31,863 nt of DNA. Origin: CAYQAJ01 sp964415245 (GTDB lineage: Bacteria > Planctomycetota > Planctomycetia > Pirellulales > Pirellulaceae). The stretch is taken from assembly GCA_964415245.1 (NCBI GenBank), contig CAYQAJ010000025.1, positions 1 to 31,863 of the forward strand. The letters run 5' to 3'. Shown piece by piece: positions 22,048 to 30,152 of this stretch (position 1 is its first letter; the number at the start of each line of letters is the position of its first letter). Below the pieces are notes generated by a model. The model saw only the letters and a list, made by a program, of their open reading frames with translations, was not told the origin of the DNA and searched no databases. The position numbers and the translations under genes were made by a program.

Positions 22048-24630
22048 TTACCCGCTCAGCGCCGCGCCGAGTTGCCGGTGCGCGCCGGCGTGTACGAGGT
22101 AACGATTCGTCACGGCCTCGGAAAGCCGCGGCAACTGGTCGGCCAGACGGTTGAGGGTCCTATCCAACTGCGCGCGATCGGGCTCGCCCGGACCGCAAAG
22201 CCGCTGCACGTCGATCATCCGCACCGTGTGCAGTGCCGACATGCTCAGCCGCTGCGCCGGGTCGCGCTCGGCCTGCGCGGGATCGCGAGGCAAGTTGTTT
22301 ACGTGATCGGCCAGCGCCGCGAACTGAAACGCGACCGAACGGGGGTTCGTTTCATCGGTGAGCACCAGATCGAGCACCGGCACTACGTGCAGGCCGGCCA
22401 GGTACCGCGAGCGGTAGGTCATCAGGCTGTCGGCCACTTCGAGCACGGCTTCCAGGATGGGCCCGGGGTTGTCCGAGGGGGCGACGAGCGTGTTCCGCAC
22501 CAGGTTGATCGTGTGCACGGCCCGCTCCAGCCGCCGACCCAGGTCGAGGAACCGCCAACCTTGCGCTCGCGTCATGCTCTCCATCGCCAGGCCGGCAAAT
22601 GCGGCCAAATCGATAATCATCCGGTTCAGGGCCGCCAGCGCGTCGGCGGGGTCGACGAATTGGCTGCCGGCCGCGGGGCGGAGCTCCTGATCGAGGCGGT
22701 GCATAATGCGCCAACTGTCGATCGACAGCCGGTCGCGGACCACCGACGCGGCGTGGTACACCGCCGAGACGGTCGATCGCACGCTGTTCGGTTGACGTTC
22801 ATCGAACGGGATCGAGGCGAGTACGTTGCCGATCGGGGGCAACCCCTCCGACAGCTTATCGACCACGTAGCCCGGCTCGATCTGCCCTTGGTACGCCAGA
22901 CCGCGGAGTAGCGGCCGCACCTCGGACAGGCTGGTCGATTCCGATTCGCTCCCCAGCCGCACCAACAGCGTTCGCAAAAGTCGTGCCGCCCCCTCGGCCC
23001 GCTCGACCAGCCGCCCCAGCCAAAAGAGATTGTCGGCCACACGGCTGGGAAGCTCGGCGCCGCTGCGACGCAGCGCGACCGCGCGATCGGCCGCCTGCAG
23101 CAGGCTCACGTGCCGCACGGGCTGGTCCGAGAGCACCCAGGTGTCCTTGCTCCGCCGGCCGTTGGCGGACCAGTCGTCGCCTGAAGGCGCCGTCGGCCCC
23201 ACTTGCGTCAGCCCACCGGGCATCGCCGTATACGATTCGCCCGTGGCGACCAGAAACACGCGCATGCCGACTTGGCTCCTCTGGATCGTTCCATTATGCC
23301 AGGCCGGCGCGGACGAGTGCTCGACCCGCTCCTGGCCGACGAACGAAGCGGGGTGCGCGGCGATTGTTTTCGCCAGCTCGGCGGGCAACATGCGGGCCAG
23401 TTCGTCGGCCGGCCGAAGCGGTTCGTCGCGATGCGCCGCCACCTGGCGGACAACCAGCCGGTCGCGGTTCTCTAGCACGTAATCCCTGGCCGGCTCCTCG
23501 CCGCACCACCAGGTTGCCACGCTCGGCAGCTTCAGTGGCTGGCCCAACAGATGCTGGCAAAGGTTGGGCAGGTAGGCCATCACCGCCGGCGATTGGACCA
23601 GTCCGCTGCCGATGGCGTTGGCCACCGCCACGTTGCCGGCGCGAACCGCCTGCAAAAGGCCCGCCACGCCGGACTCCGAGTCGCCTCCCAGCTCCAGCGG
23701 GTCGCACGAGGCGTCGTCGATGCGGCGCCAGATCACGTCGACCGGCAACAGCCCGGCGAGCGTCTTGAGCATTACGTGGTTGTTGCGCATTGTGAGATCG
23801 CCCCCCTCCACCAGCGTGTAGCCCAGGTAGCGGGCCAGGTAGGCGTCCTCGAAGTAGTGCGGGCTGGTCGCTCCCGGGCTGAGTAGCACGATCCGCGGGC
23901 TCTCGTGGCGGCGCGTCGCCAGTCGCTGTAGCGCCTCCCGCACTGCCATGAAGTACCCGGCCAACCGTTCGACCTGACACTGGCGGATGATCTGCGGCAG
24001 CATCCGCGACGTGATGATGCGGTTTTCGAGCGCGTAGCCCGATCCCCACGGCGACTCCGTCCAGTCTGCTACGACCCACCAGTTTCCGTCGGGCGAACGG
24101 GCCACGTCGGCGGCGTACAGGCGCAAGAAGCAATCGTCGGCGGGTCGCTGACCGTGCGCCGGGCGGAGGAAGGCCGGGTTGTCCAGCACCAACTCTGGCG
24201 GAAGGAAGCCACCGGCCACCAGCGTCTGCGGACCATAGAGATCGGACAGCAGCAGATTGAGCAGCCGGGCACGCTGGACGAGTGCCTCGCTGAGCGTCGC
24301 CCACGTCTGCGAGTCGACGAGCAAGGGCAGGGCGTCGAGCGTCGCTTGCCGTACCTTCTCGTGCGGCTCGGTGTGGGCCACGAGCGCGATGCCGTTTTCG
24401 TGCACCATCCGCTGCGCCTGATCCCAGCGACGCTTGAGCTCCGTTTCTCCCAGGGCTTCAACCGCCTCGGCGAACGAGTGCCAGTGCGGTCGCAACTGCC
24501 CCGGCGCGGCAAACGTCTCATCATACGCGCCCGGCCGAGGCGCATAGCGACGCAGAATGCCGCCCGCGGCGGTCGGTACAGCGGCGCTCTGGCCTTCGCT
24601 TGGCTGATTGGTCGGCAACGTGGTCGTCAT
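22048..24630 (-). CDS. Circularly permuted ATP-grasp fused to an Alpha-E domain
   Basis: The product of about 860 residues joins two families that are often separate genes. The first ~500 residues are a circularly permuted type 2 ATP-grasp: LNLLLSDLYGPQTLVAGG, LPPELVLDNPAFLRP, WWVVADWTESPWGSGYALENR, VEGGDLTMRNNHVMLKT and NAIGSGLVQSPAVMAYLP. From about residue 530 the Alpha-E domain begins (VADNLFWLGRLVERAEGAARLLRTLL) and runs to the end in long helices. ATP-grasp enzymes make amide bonds via acyl-phosphates; Alpha-E has no proven activity but regularly accompanies this ATP-grasp and a transglutaminase. The frame is open to 24990, but its N-terminal part is intergenic-like. ATG 24630 (MTTTLPTNQ) is chosen, with ATG 24669 an alternative. 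A TATACT box lies at 24674-24679 on the minus strand. Confidence 0.88.
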   Translation of the reverse strand: MTTTLPTNQPSEGQSAAVPTAAGGILRRYAPRPGAYDETFAAPGQLRPHWHSFAEAVEALGETELKRRWDQAQRMVHENGIALVAHTEPHEKVRQATLDALPLLVDSQTWATLSEALVQRARLLNLLLSDLYGPQTLVAGGFLPPELVLDNPAFLRPAHGQRPADDCFLRLYAADVARSPDGNWWVVADWTESPWGSGYALENRIITSRMLPQIIRQCQVERLAGYFMAVREALQRLATRRHESPRIVLLSPGATSPHYFEDAYLARYLGYTLVEGGDLTMRNNHVMLKTLAGLLPVDVIWRRIDDASCDPLELGGDSESGVAGLLQAVRAGNVAVANAIGSGLVQSPAVMAYLPNLCQHLLGQPLKLPSVATWWCGEEPARDYVLENRDRLVVRQVAAHRDEPLRPADELARMLPAELAKTIAAHPASFVGQERVEHSSAPAWHNGTIQRSQVGMRVFLVATGESYTAMPGGLTQVGPTAPSGDDWSANGRRSKDTWVLSDQPVRHVSLLQAADRAVALRRSGAELPSRVADNLFWLGRLVERAEGAARLLRTLLVRLGSESESTSLSEVRPLLRGLAYQGQIEPGYVVDKLSEGLPPIGNVLASIPFDERQPNSVRSTVSAVYHAASVVRDRLSIDSWRIMHRLDQELRPAAGSQFVDPADALAALNRMIIDLAAFAGLAMESMTRAQGWRFLDLGRRLERAVHTINLVRNTLVAPSDNPGPILEAVLEVADSLMTYRSRYLAGLHVVPVLDLVLTDETNPRSVAFQFAALADHVNNLPRDPAQAERDPAQRLSMSALHTVRMIDVQRLCGPGEPDRAQLDRTLNRLADQLPRLSEAVTNRYLVHAGAHRQLGAALSG

Positions 24631-24794
24631 GCGGGCGATTGAGTGAAGCGGTCGATCGAGGCTCCCCATGTCTAGTATAGGTGGCCGTGGCCGATTCGGC
24701 GACGCGAGATTCGGCGTGCAAGTGGGCCGATTTGCCACGGTATCAGTGGAAATGATCGAACGGGACGGCCCCGCAAATCGAAGGGCAACTTCGG

Positions 24795-24800
24795 TATAAT
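24795..24800 (+). promoter_or_regulatory. Candidate -10 box for hemL
   Basis: A perfect TATAAT lies on the plus strand, about 190 bases before the hemL ATG. The -35 position at 17-base spacing (CGCAAA) is poor, so another factor or a different promoter may be used. Confidence 0.35.
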
Positions 24801-24856
24801 GTCTGGCCTTCCGGCGTTGCCGCTGCACGATGACGGAAGCTGATTTTGACCCGAGA

Positions 24857-24870
24857 CGCCCACGTGGGCG
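24857..24870. promoter_or_regulatory. 14-bp perfect palindrome, possible operator
   Basis: CGCCCACGTGGGCG is its own reverse complement and lies in the presumed hemL leader, about 57 bases after the TATAAT box. The binding factor is unknown. Confidence 0.3.
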
Positions 24871-24988
24871 CGAACCGCGAAGCGCCCTAGCTCGTCCCCT
24901 TGAACAGGGAAGGTGATTCGCAAAGCGTGGCAGCTTGTCCTCTCCGACTGAAACCTGAAAACCGAAAACTGAAAACTCTGGCCGCACC

Positions 24989-26272
24989 ATGACTCGCCAA
25001 AAGAGCCATCAACTATTCGAGCGCGCCTGCCAGCTTATGCCGGGTGGCGTGAACAGCCCGGCCCGCGCTTTCGGCGCCGTGGGGGGCGAGCCGATCGTTT
25101 TTGCCCGCGGCGAGGGGGCGTGGCTGTTCGACGTCGACGGCAATCGCTATCTCGACTACGTCGGCTCGTGGGGGCCGCTGATTCTGGGGCATGCGCACCC
25201 GGCGGTCGTCGAGGCGGTGCACCGCGCCGTCGATTGCGGCACCAGCTTCGGCGCTCCCACGCCGGGCGAAAACGAGCTGGCCGAGTTGATTGTCGAGGCG
25301 GTGCCGTCGGTCGAGAAGGTGCGGCTGGTCAGCTCCGGCACCGAAGCCACCATGAGCGCCATCCGCCTGGCTCGCGGATATACCGGGCGCGACGTAATCG
25401 TAAAATTCGCCGGCAACTACCACGGGCACGTCGACAGTCTGCTGGTCGCCGCCGGCAGCTCGGCCGCCACGCTCGCCGTGCCGGATTCGCCGGGCGTCAC
25501 CAAGGGCACGAGCCGCGACACGCTGGTGCTTCAGTACAACGACACGGCGGCGCTGGAACAGGCGTTCGCCGCGCGCGGCAGCGAAATCGCCGGCGTGATC
25601 CTCGAGCCGGTGGTGGGGAACATGGGCTGCGTGCCGGGCTCGCGGTCGTTCCTCGAAGCCGCACGCCGCTTGACTCGCGAGCACGGGGCGCTGTTGATCT
25701 TCGACGAGGTGATGACCGGCTTTCGCGTGGCGTACGGCGGGGCGCAGTCGCTGTTGGGCATCACGCCCGACGTGACCACGCTGGGAAAGATCGTCGGCGG
25801 CGGCATGCCGGTCGGAGCGTACGGAGGTCGGGCCGAAATCATGGACCACGTGCTCCCGGCTGGAAGGGTGTTCCAGGCGGGCACGCTCAGCGGCAATCCA
25901 GTCGCTTGTGCGGCGGGCATCGCCACGCTCCGAGTGCTCCGCGAGACGAATCCATACGAAATGCTCGAACGACTGAGCGCCCGATTGGCCGAAGGGCTCG
26001 CCGCCGCGGCGACCGAAACCAGCGTGCCGCACTGCGTTGCCCGAGTTGGCAGCATGATGACGCTGTTCTTTCACCCCGGCCCGGTCGCCGATTGGAATGC
26101 CGCCAAGAACTGCGACACGAAGCGGTTCGCCCGATACTTCTGGAACATGATCGAACAAGGTGTCTACCTGCCGTGCAGCCAGTACGAGGCGCTGTTCGTA
26201 TCGGCCGCGCATACCGCCGACGACATCGAGACGACAGTGGCCGCGGCACGCGAGGCGCTACGTGGCATGTAG
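24989..26272 (+). CDS. hemL: Glutamate-1-semialdehyde 2,1-aminomutase
   Basis: The 427-residue PLP enzyme turns glutamate-1-semialdehyde into 5-aminolevulinate in the C5 route to tetrapyrroles. Landmarks are ACQLMPGGVNSPARAF at the start, the YVGSWGPLILGHAHP block, SSGTEATMSAIRLARG (cofactor phosphate region), AGNYHGHVDSLL, D239 in FDEVMTGFR for the PLP ring, and the Schiff-base lysine K267 in TTLGKIVGGGMPVGAYGG. Length equals the family norm (about 425-430). No Shine-Dalgarno sequence precedes the ATG; the upstream 50 bases are a dispersed repeat module instead. Other heme genes are absent here. A palindromic repeat begins five bases after its stop and may end its transcript before metG. Confidence 0.97.
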   Translation: MTRQKSHQLFERACQLMPGGVNSPARAFGAVGGEPIVFARGEGAWLFDVDGNRYLDYVGSWGPLILGHAHPAVVEAVHRAVDCGTSFGAPTPGENELAELIVEAVPSVEKVRLVSSGTEATMSAIRLARGYTGRDVIVKFAGNYHGHVDSLLVAAGSSAATLAVPDSPGVTKGTSRDTLVLQYNDTAALEQAFAARGSEIAGVILEPVVGNMGCVPGSRSFLEAARRLTREHGALLIFDEVMTGFRVAYGGAQSLLGITPDVTTLGKIVGGGMPVGAYGGRAEIMDHVLPAGRVFQAGTLSGNPVACAAGIATLRVLRETNPYEMLERLSARLAEGLAAAATETSVPHCVARVGSMMTLFFHPGPVADWNAAKNCDTKRFARYFWNMIEQGVYLPCSQYEALFVSAAHTADDIETTVAAAREALRGM

Positions 26273-26277
26273 AGTGA

Positions 26278-26363
26278 GTTTCAAAACCGCCGGGGACTGG
26301 CTCATTTTGCGCAGTCCGCGGAGCAAAATGTGCCTGTCCCCTTCTCCGAGGCGGTTTTGAAAC
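26278..26363. repeat. Palindromic repeat family, copy 4
   Basis: The outer arms GTTTCAAAACCGC (26278-26290) and GCGGTTTTGAAAC (26351-26363) pair perfectly. The inner arms are identical in layout to copy 1. It begins five bases after the hemL stop, in the same orientation as the gene. Confidence 0.88.
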
Positions 26364-26376
26364 GGGCCATACTCGC

Positions 26377-26412
26377 ATGGACACAATGGACGTTATGGAC
26401 AGAATGGACCAG
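26377..26412. repeat. 9-bp tandem repeat ATGGACNNN, four units
   Basis: Four consecutive units ATGGACACA, ATGGACGTT, ATGGACAGA and ATGGACCAG keep the first six bases and vary the last three. The array lies between palindromic copy 4 and the metG start and is not part of a supported gene. Confidence 0.7.
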
Positions 26413-26460
26413 GAAGGCCGCCACGACTAAACCGCAACGCCGCCGCGCCCGACCCACACA

Positions 26461-28566
26461 ATGACGCCGCGAACAATCCTCGTCACCTCTGCCTTGCCCT
26501 ACGCCAACGGGCCGATCCACATCGGCCATTTGGTCGAGTACATCCAGACCGATATCTGGGTGCGGTTTCAACGGCTGCGCGGGCACCGCTGCATCTACCT
26601 GTGCGCCGACGACACGCACGGCACTTCGATCATGATCAGCGCCAAGCGGGCCGGCGTGAGCGAAGAAGAGTTCATCGCCCGCATGAACGAGGAGCACCAG
26701 CGCGACTTCGCGGCGTTCGACGTCGTATTCGACAACTACGGCAGCACGCACAGCGACGAAAATCGCGCCTTGTGCGATGAGTTCTGGCAGGCGGTCAACC
26801 GTGCCAGCCTGGTGATCGAAAAAGAGGTCGAGCAGCTCTACGATCCGCAGGCCGAAACGTACTTGGCGGACCGATTCGTCAAGGGCACGTGCCCCGTGTG
26901 CCGCGAGCCGGATCAACACGGCGACCACTGCGAAAAATGCCTGTCGACGTATTCGCCCGTCGATCTGATCGATCCGCGGAGCACTCTTTCCGGGGCGGTG
27001 CCGGAGTTGCGCCGCGCGCCCCACAAGTTCATTCGTCTGGAGGAGCTGCACGACTTTCTCGATCACTGGACCCAGAGCGGCCAGCACTTGCAGGAGGAAG
27101 TGGCCAATTATCTGAAAGGCCATTTCCTGGGCGAAGCGGGGAACCCTGAAAACCCGCGCAAGGAACTGAAGGACTGGGACGTCACGCGCCCGCCCCAGTA
27201 TTTCGGTTTCGAGATTCCCGACTTCCCGGGCAACTACTGGTACGTGTGGTTCGACGCGCCGATCGGCTACATCGCTTCAACTCTTCAGTGGTGTCGCCGT
27301 AACGGCGAGAAGCTCGACGACTGGTGGAAGAACGAATCGATCGAGATTCACCACTTCATCGGCAAGGACATTACGTACTTCCACACGCTGTTCTGGCCCG
27401 GCATGCTCAAGGCCGCCGGCTTCACGCTCCCTGCCAAGGTGCACATCCACGGCTTTTTGACCGTGGGGGGCAGGAAGATGTCGAAGCGAGACGGCACGTT
27501 TGTCATGGCCGCCACGTACAAGGCGCACCTCGATCCTTCGTACCTGCGGTATTACTACGCCGCCAAGCTCGGCCCGCGGCTGGACGATTTGGACCTGAAC
27601 CCCGAAGAGTTCGTGGCCCGCGTGAACGCCGACCTGGTGGGCAAGGTGGTGAATCTGGCCAGCCGCTCGGCGCGGTTCGTCGCGACGAACGGATTGTCGA
27701 AGCGGTACCCGGACGACGACGGGCTCTTTCAGCGGGCCGCGGCGGCGGGTGAGCAAATCTCCGAGGCGTACGAAGCATGCGACTATAACCGCGCCATGCG
27801 GCTGGTGATGGAGCTGGCCGACGCGGCCAACGTGTACGTCGAAGTCGCGGCGCCATGGAACCTGGCCAAGGACCCCGCAAAGTCGGCCCGCTTGCAGGAT
27901 GTGTGCACCGTGGCACTCAACCTGTTTCGCCAGATCGCCGTGTACCTGGCCCCCGTGCTGCCGCGGCTGGCCGAGCAGACGGGCCGCCTTTTGAACGACC
28001 CCATTACGCGCTGGGAGCAATCGCAAACGCCGCTGGTGGGCACGCCAGTGGCCCCATTCGAGCATATGCTCAAACGCGCCGACAGAAAGGACGTGGACGC
28101 CATGATCGAAGACAGTCGGGAGCAGCCAGGCGGCGCGAAACCGCAAGCGGAATCGTCGGCGCCAGGAGAAGCGGCTACGACAGTGCCCGCAGCGACGGCA
28201 GACAGCGACCAGCCGCTGCGCGACGAACCGCTGACGCCCGAGTGCACGTTCGACGATTTTATCAAGGTCGATCTGCGGATCGCTCGGGTGGTCGCTGCCG
28301 AGCATGTGCCGGAGGCCAAGAAGTTGCTCAAGCTGACCGTGAGTCTCGGTGGGAACGAACAGCGCGTCGTGTTTGCCGGCATCAAACAGGCGTACGAGCC
28401 CGAGAAGCTGGTGGGACGGCTGTTGGTCTTGGCGGCCAACCTGGCTCCGCGGCAGATGAAGTTCGGCCTAAGCGAGGGAATGGTTCTCGCCAGCGGACCG
28501 GGCGGCGCCGACGTGTTTCTGCTCGCGCCCGACGCGGGAGCACAACCGGGCCAGCGCGTTCACTAG
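26461..28566 (+). CDS. metG: Methionyl-tRNA synthetase
   Basis: The 701-residue class I synthetase charges tRNA-Met. It has the nucleotide-binding HIGH motif at residues 20-23 (ALPYANGPIHIGH), a zinc knuckle with C144, C147, C157 and C160, and the WFDAPIGYIAST block. The KMSKR loop is at 339-343, followed by the anticodon-binding helical domain. After a linker rich in A, P, E and S (about 550-595) comes a C-terminal tRNA-binding/dimerisation domain (DDFIKVDLRIARVVAAEHVP...). This full layout is like that of E. coli MetG (about 677). The ATG at 26461 is directly followed by the conserved start; no ribosome binding site is visible. It is convergent with the GNAT gene across a large inverted repeat. 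Confidence 0.97.
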   Translation: MTPRTILVTSALPYANGPIHIGHLVEYIQTDIWVRFQRLRGHRCIYLCADDTHGTSIMISAKRAGVSEEEFIARMNEEHQRDFAAFDVVFDNYGSTHSDENRALCDEFWQAVNRASLVIEKEVEQLYDPQAETYLADRFVKGTCPVCREPDQHGDHCEKCLSTYSPVDLIDPRSTLSGAVPELRRAPHKFIRLEELHDFLDHWTQSGQHLQEEVANYLKGHFLGEAGNPENPRKELKDWDVTRPPQYFGFEIPDFPGNYWYVWFDAPIGYIASTLQWCRRNGEKLDDWWKNESIEIHHFIGKDITYFHTLFWPGMLKAAGFTLPAKVHIHGFLTVGGRKMSKRDGTFVMAATYKAHLDPSYLRYYYAAKLGPRLDDLDLNPEEFVARVNADLVGKVVNLASRSARFVATNGLSKRYPDDDGLFQRAAAAGEQISEAYEACDYNRAMRLVMELADAANVYVEVAAPWNLAKDPAKSARLQDVCTVALNLFRQIAVYLAPVLPRLAEQTGRLLNDPITRWEQSQTPLVGTPVAPFEHMLKRADRKDVDAMIEDSREQPGGAKPQAESSAPGEAATTVPAATADSDQPLRDEPLTPECTFDDFIKVDLRIARVVAAEHVPEAKKLLKLTVSLGGNEQRVVFAGIKQAYEPEKLVGRLLVLAANLAPRQMKFGLSEGMVLASGPGGADVFLLAPDAGAQPGQRVH

Positions 28567-28601
28567 CACCAAAGTATCACACTACGAAGCGCACGGAGGG
28601 T

Positions 28602-28688
28602 TTTTACCGCGAAGGCGGGAAGAGCGCAAAGGATGAAGAGAGAAGTTCATGATCTTTCCTTCTCAGTCTTCGCGCCTTCGCGGTAAAA
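28602..28688. repeat. Inverted repeat between metG and the GNAT gene
   Basis: The arms TTTTACCGCGAAGGCG (28602-28617) and CGCCTTCGCGGTAAAA (28673-28688) are perfect inverses. After one mismatch they continue with GAAGA/TCTTC. The A/T-rich ends on both strands fit a bidirectional terminator for the two convergent genes. Part of the left arm resembles sequence at about 1925-1952. Confidence 0.65.
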
Positions 28689-28713
28689 GCCTGCTCACCT
28701 TGCGGTTTCGCGG

Positions 28714-30090
28714 TTACGCCGGAAGTGCGTCCAGCGGTGGGTACCACAAGGGCACGCGCGGAAAGAGCACCGCCGCCGTTTCCAATGCCACGCGGGTGGA
28801 AGGTTGGAGCCGCCCCAACTCCGCCAGCCGCACTGCATCGAGATGTCCCAGCACGAGCTGCGTCAGGGCTCCGCGCGAGCACGCGAGATAGCTGCGTCCC
28901 AGCTTCCCACGGATCAATTTGGTGCCGCGCCGCGTTGCCGTAATCAAGAGTTTCTTTCCCCCCAACAGCAAGCCCAGCTCGTACGAACGCTGCGCATCGG
29001 CGTCGCGGGCCCGCTGGTGAACCACGTCGCACATCCGTTCGAGCAGCTCGATCGGTCGCAGCGCCTTGGCCATGAACACCAGGCCGCCGTCGGATTCGTG
29101 GTAACGATGCTCTCCCCCCGCTCGCACAATCGCTTGATGCAGCGGGTGCGCCGGAGGCGCTTCGAGGCGTGTCGTGTGAAAGCCCCGCTCGATGGCGTCG
29201 GCGCAGGCCCGCGCCAAAAGTTGCGGCGGCGCGGCGTCGTAGCCCGGTGCGCTCATCAGCTCGACGATGCGTCCCTGGTGGACCGAGGCATAACCGACAA
29301 TCGGCGTTAGCGCGGTGTCGAAGTGCAACCGATCGGGACCTTCGATGGCCACGTACAATCGTTCGTATCCGTGCCGGCCAATGAGCCATCGCCAGTACGC
29401 TTCGCTGCGAACGGACGGACCGAACATCCCCTGGGTGCTGTCGGCATACAGCCGCATCAGGGCGGGCTGCTCAAACAGCCGCCACAGGCGGATGTTCAGG
29501 GGATGAGTCCTTTGTTCCAGCAGCGTGCGCTGCGGCTGTCGGACGGCGCCCAGGTGCGAGAGAATGTCCCGCGTGCTGGAGAGCGAGTACGAGTGCCGGC
29601 CGCACACGACCCACCCGCGCTCGGCGTAGAACGCCGGCTCGCGTGTGCGCAGTATTCCCAAAAGGGCGCCCTCGGCCGCCATCTTGCGTTCGGCCGCTTC
29701 CAACAGAGCGGATGCACATCCGCGGCCGCGAAACTCCGGCAGCGTCGCCAGCTCCCACGCTTCACTCACCGGCAGCGCCAGCGGGCCGAATTGCATTTCG
29801 CCGTGCGCGACGCGCACATGGGCCACGATTTGCCGGCCCCGCCGGATCAGCAGCCGGTTGGGGGGCTCGTACTGCGGCGCCTCGAGCTGGGCGAAGAATT
29901 CGTCGGCCGAAGGGGCGTGAAAGATGCTCAACAGCAGGTTGTGAATCAGGGGGTGATCCCCTGGCCCGGCGGCCGACAGAGCGAACCGGCGGCTGGCGTG
30001 CTGCGGCCCGCCGGTGGTGCCGTTGACTCTGGTTGAGAGCCCTTCCTGCGATACGAACCGGCCGCTGTCGGGCGATGTGGTCGAGCCCAT
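28714..30090 (-). CDS. GNAT family N-acetyltransferase, Eis-like
   Basis: The product of about 458 residues transfers an acetyl group from acetyl-CoA to an amine. The first GNAT domain (about 35-175) has the acetyl-CoA loop RGRGCASALLEAAE after WELATLPEF, and EPAFYAERGWVVCG as its last strands. A second, degenerate GNAT-like region follows (about 215-340). The C-terminal ~110 residues (from about ALRPIELLERM) fit an SCP2-like domain, closing with FPRVPLWYPPLDALPA. This three-part order is that of the Eis group. The ATG at 30090 is taken; the frame opens one codon earlier with TTG. The acceptor is unknown. It is convergent with metG and follows the BshC-like gene on the same strand at about 60 bases, so co-transcription is possible. 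Confidence 0.8.
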   Translation of the reverse strand: MGSTTSPDSGRFVSQEGLSTRVNGTTGGPQHASRRFALSAAGPGDHPLIHNLLLSIFHAPSADEFFAQLEAPQYEPPNRLLIRRGRQIVAHVRVAHGEMQFGPLALPVSEAWELATLPEFRGRGCASALLEAAERKMAAEGALLGILRTREPAFYAERGWVVCGRHSYSLSSTRDILSHLGAVRQPQRTLLEQRTHPLNIRLWRLFEQPALMRLYADSTQGMFGPSVRSEAYWRWLIGRHGYERLYVAIEGPDRLHFDTALTPIVGYASVHQGRIVELMSAPGYDAAPPQLLARACADAIERGFHTTRLEAPPAHPLHQAIVRAGGEHRYHESDGGLVFMAKALRPIELLERMCDVVHQRARDADAQRSYELGLLLGGKKLLITATRRGTKLIRGKLGRSYLACSRGALTQLVLGHLDAVRLAELGRLQPSTRVALETAAVLFPRVPLWYPPLDALPA

Positions 30091-30152
30091 CAAGACCGTC
30101 CCATCCGTGTTGGCGCGTCGATCCGTCGGATCTACCTCGTCAGCCCATTAGA

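Larger units (their letters stand above)
24631..24988. other. Divergent promoter region between ATP-grasp/Alpha-E and hemL
   Basis: No gene is supported. On the minus strand TATACT (24674-24679) could be a -10 box for the ATP-grasp/Alpha-E gene. On the plus strand a perfect TATAAT lies at 24795-24800 without a strong -35 box, and could serve hemL with a leader of about 180 bases. A perfect 14-base palindrome, CGCCCACGTGGGCG, is at 24857-24870 within that leader. The last 50 bases (about 24938-24985) are a repeat module shared with 1957-1986. Confidence 0.5.

Noticed and set aside
24631..24990. 120-residue N-terminal extension of the ATP-grasp/Alpha-E frame
   Set aside because: It translates repeat and promoter-like DNA, overlaps the hemL start and is not part of either domain.
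27277..28305. 342-codon minus-strand frame opposite metG
   Set aside because: Antisense shadow of a complete methionyl-tRNA synthetase.
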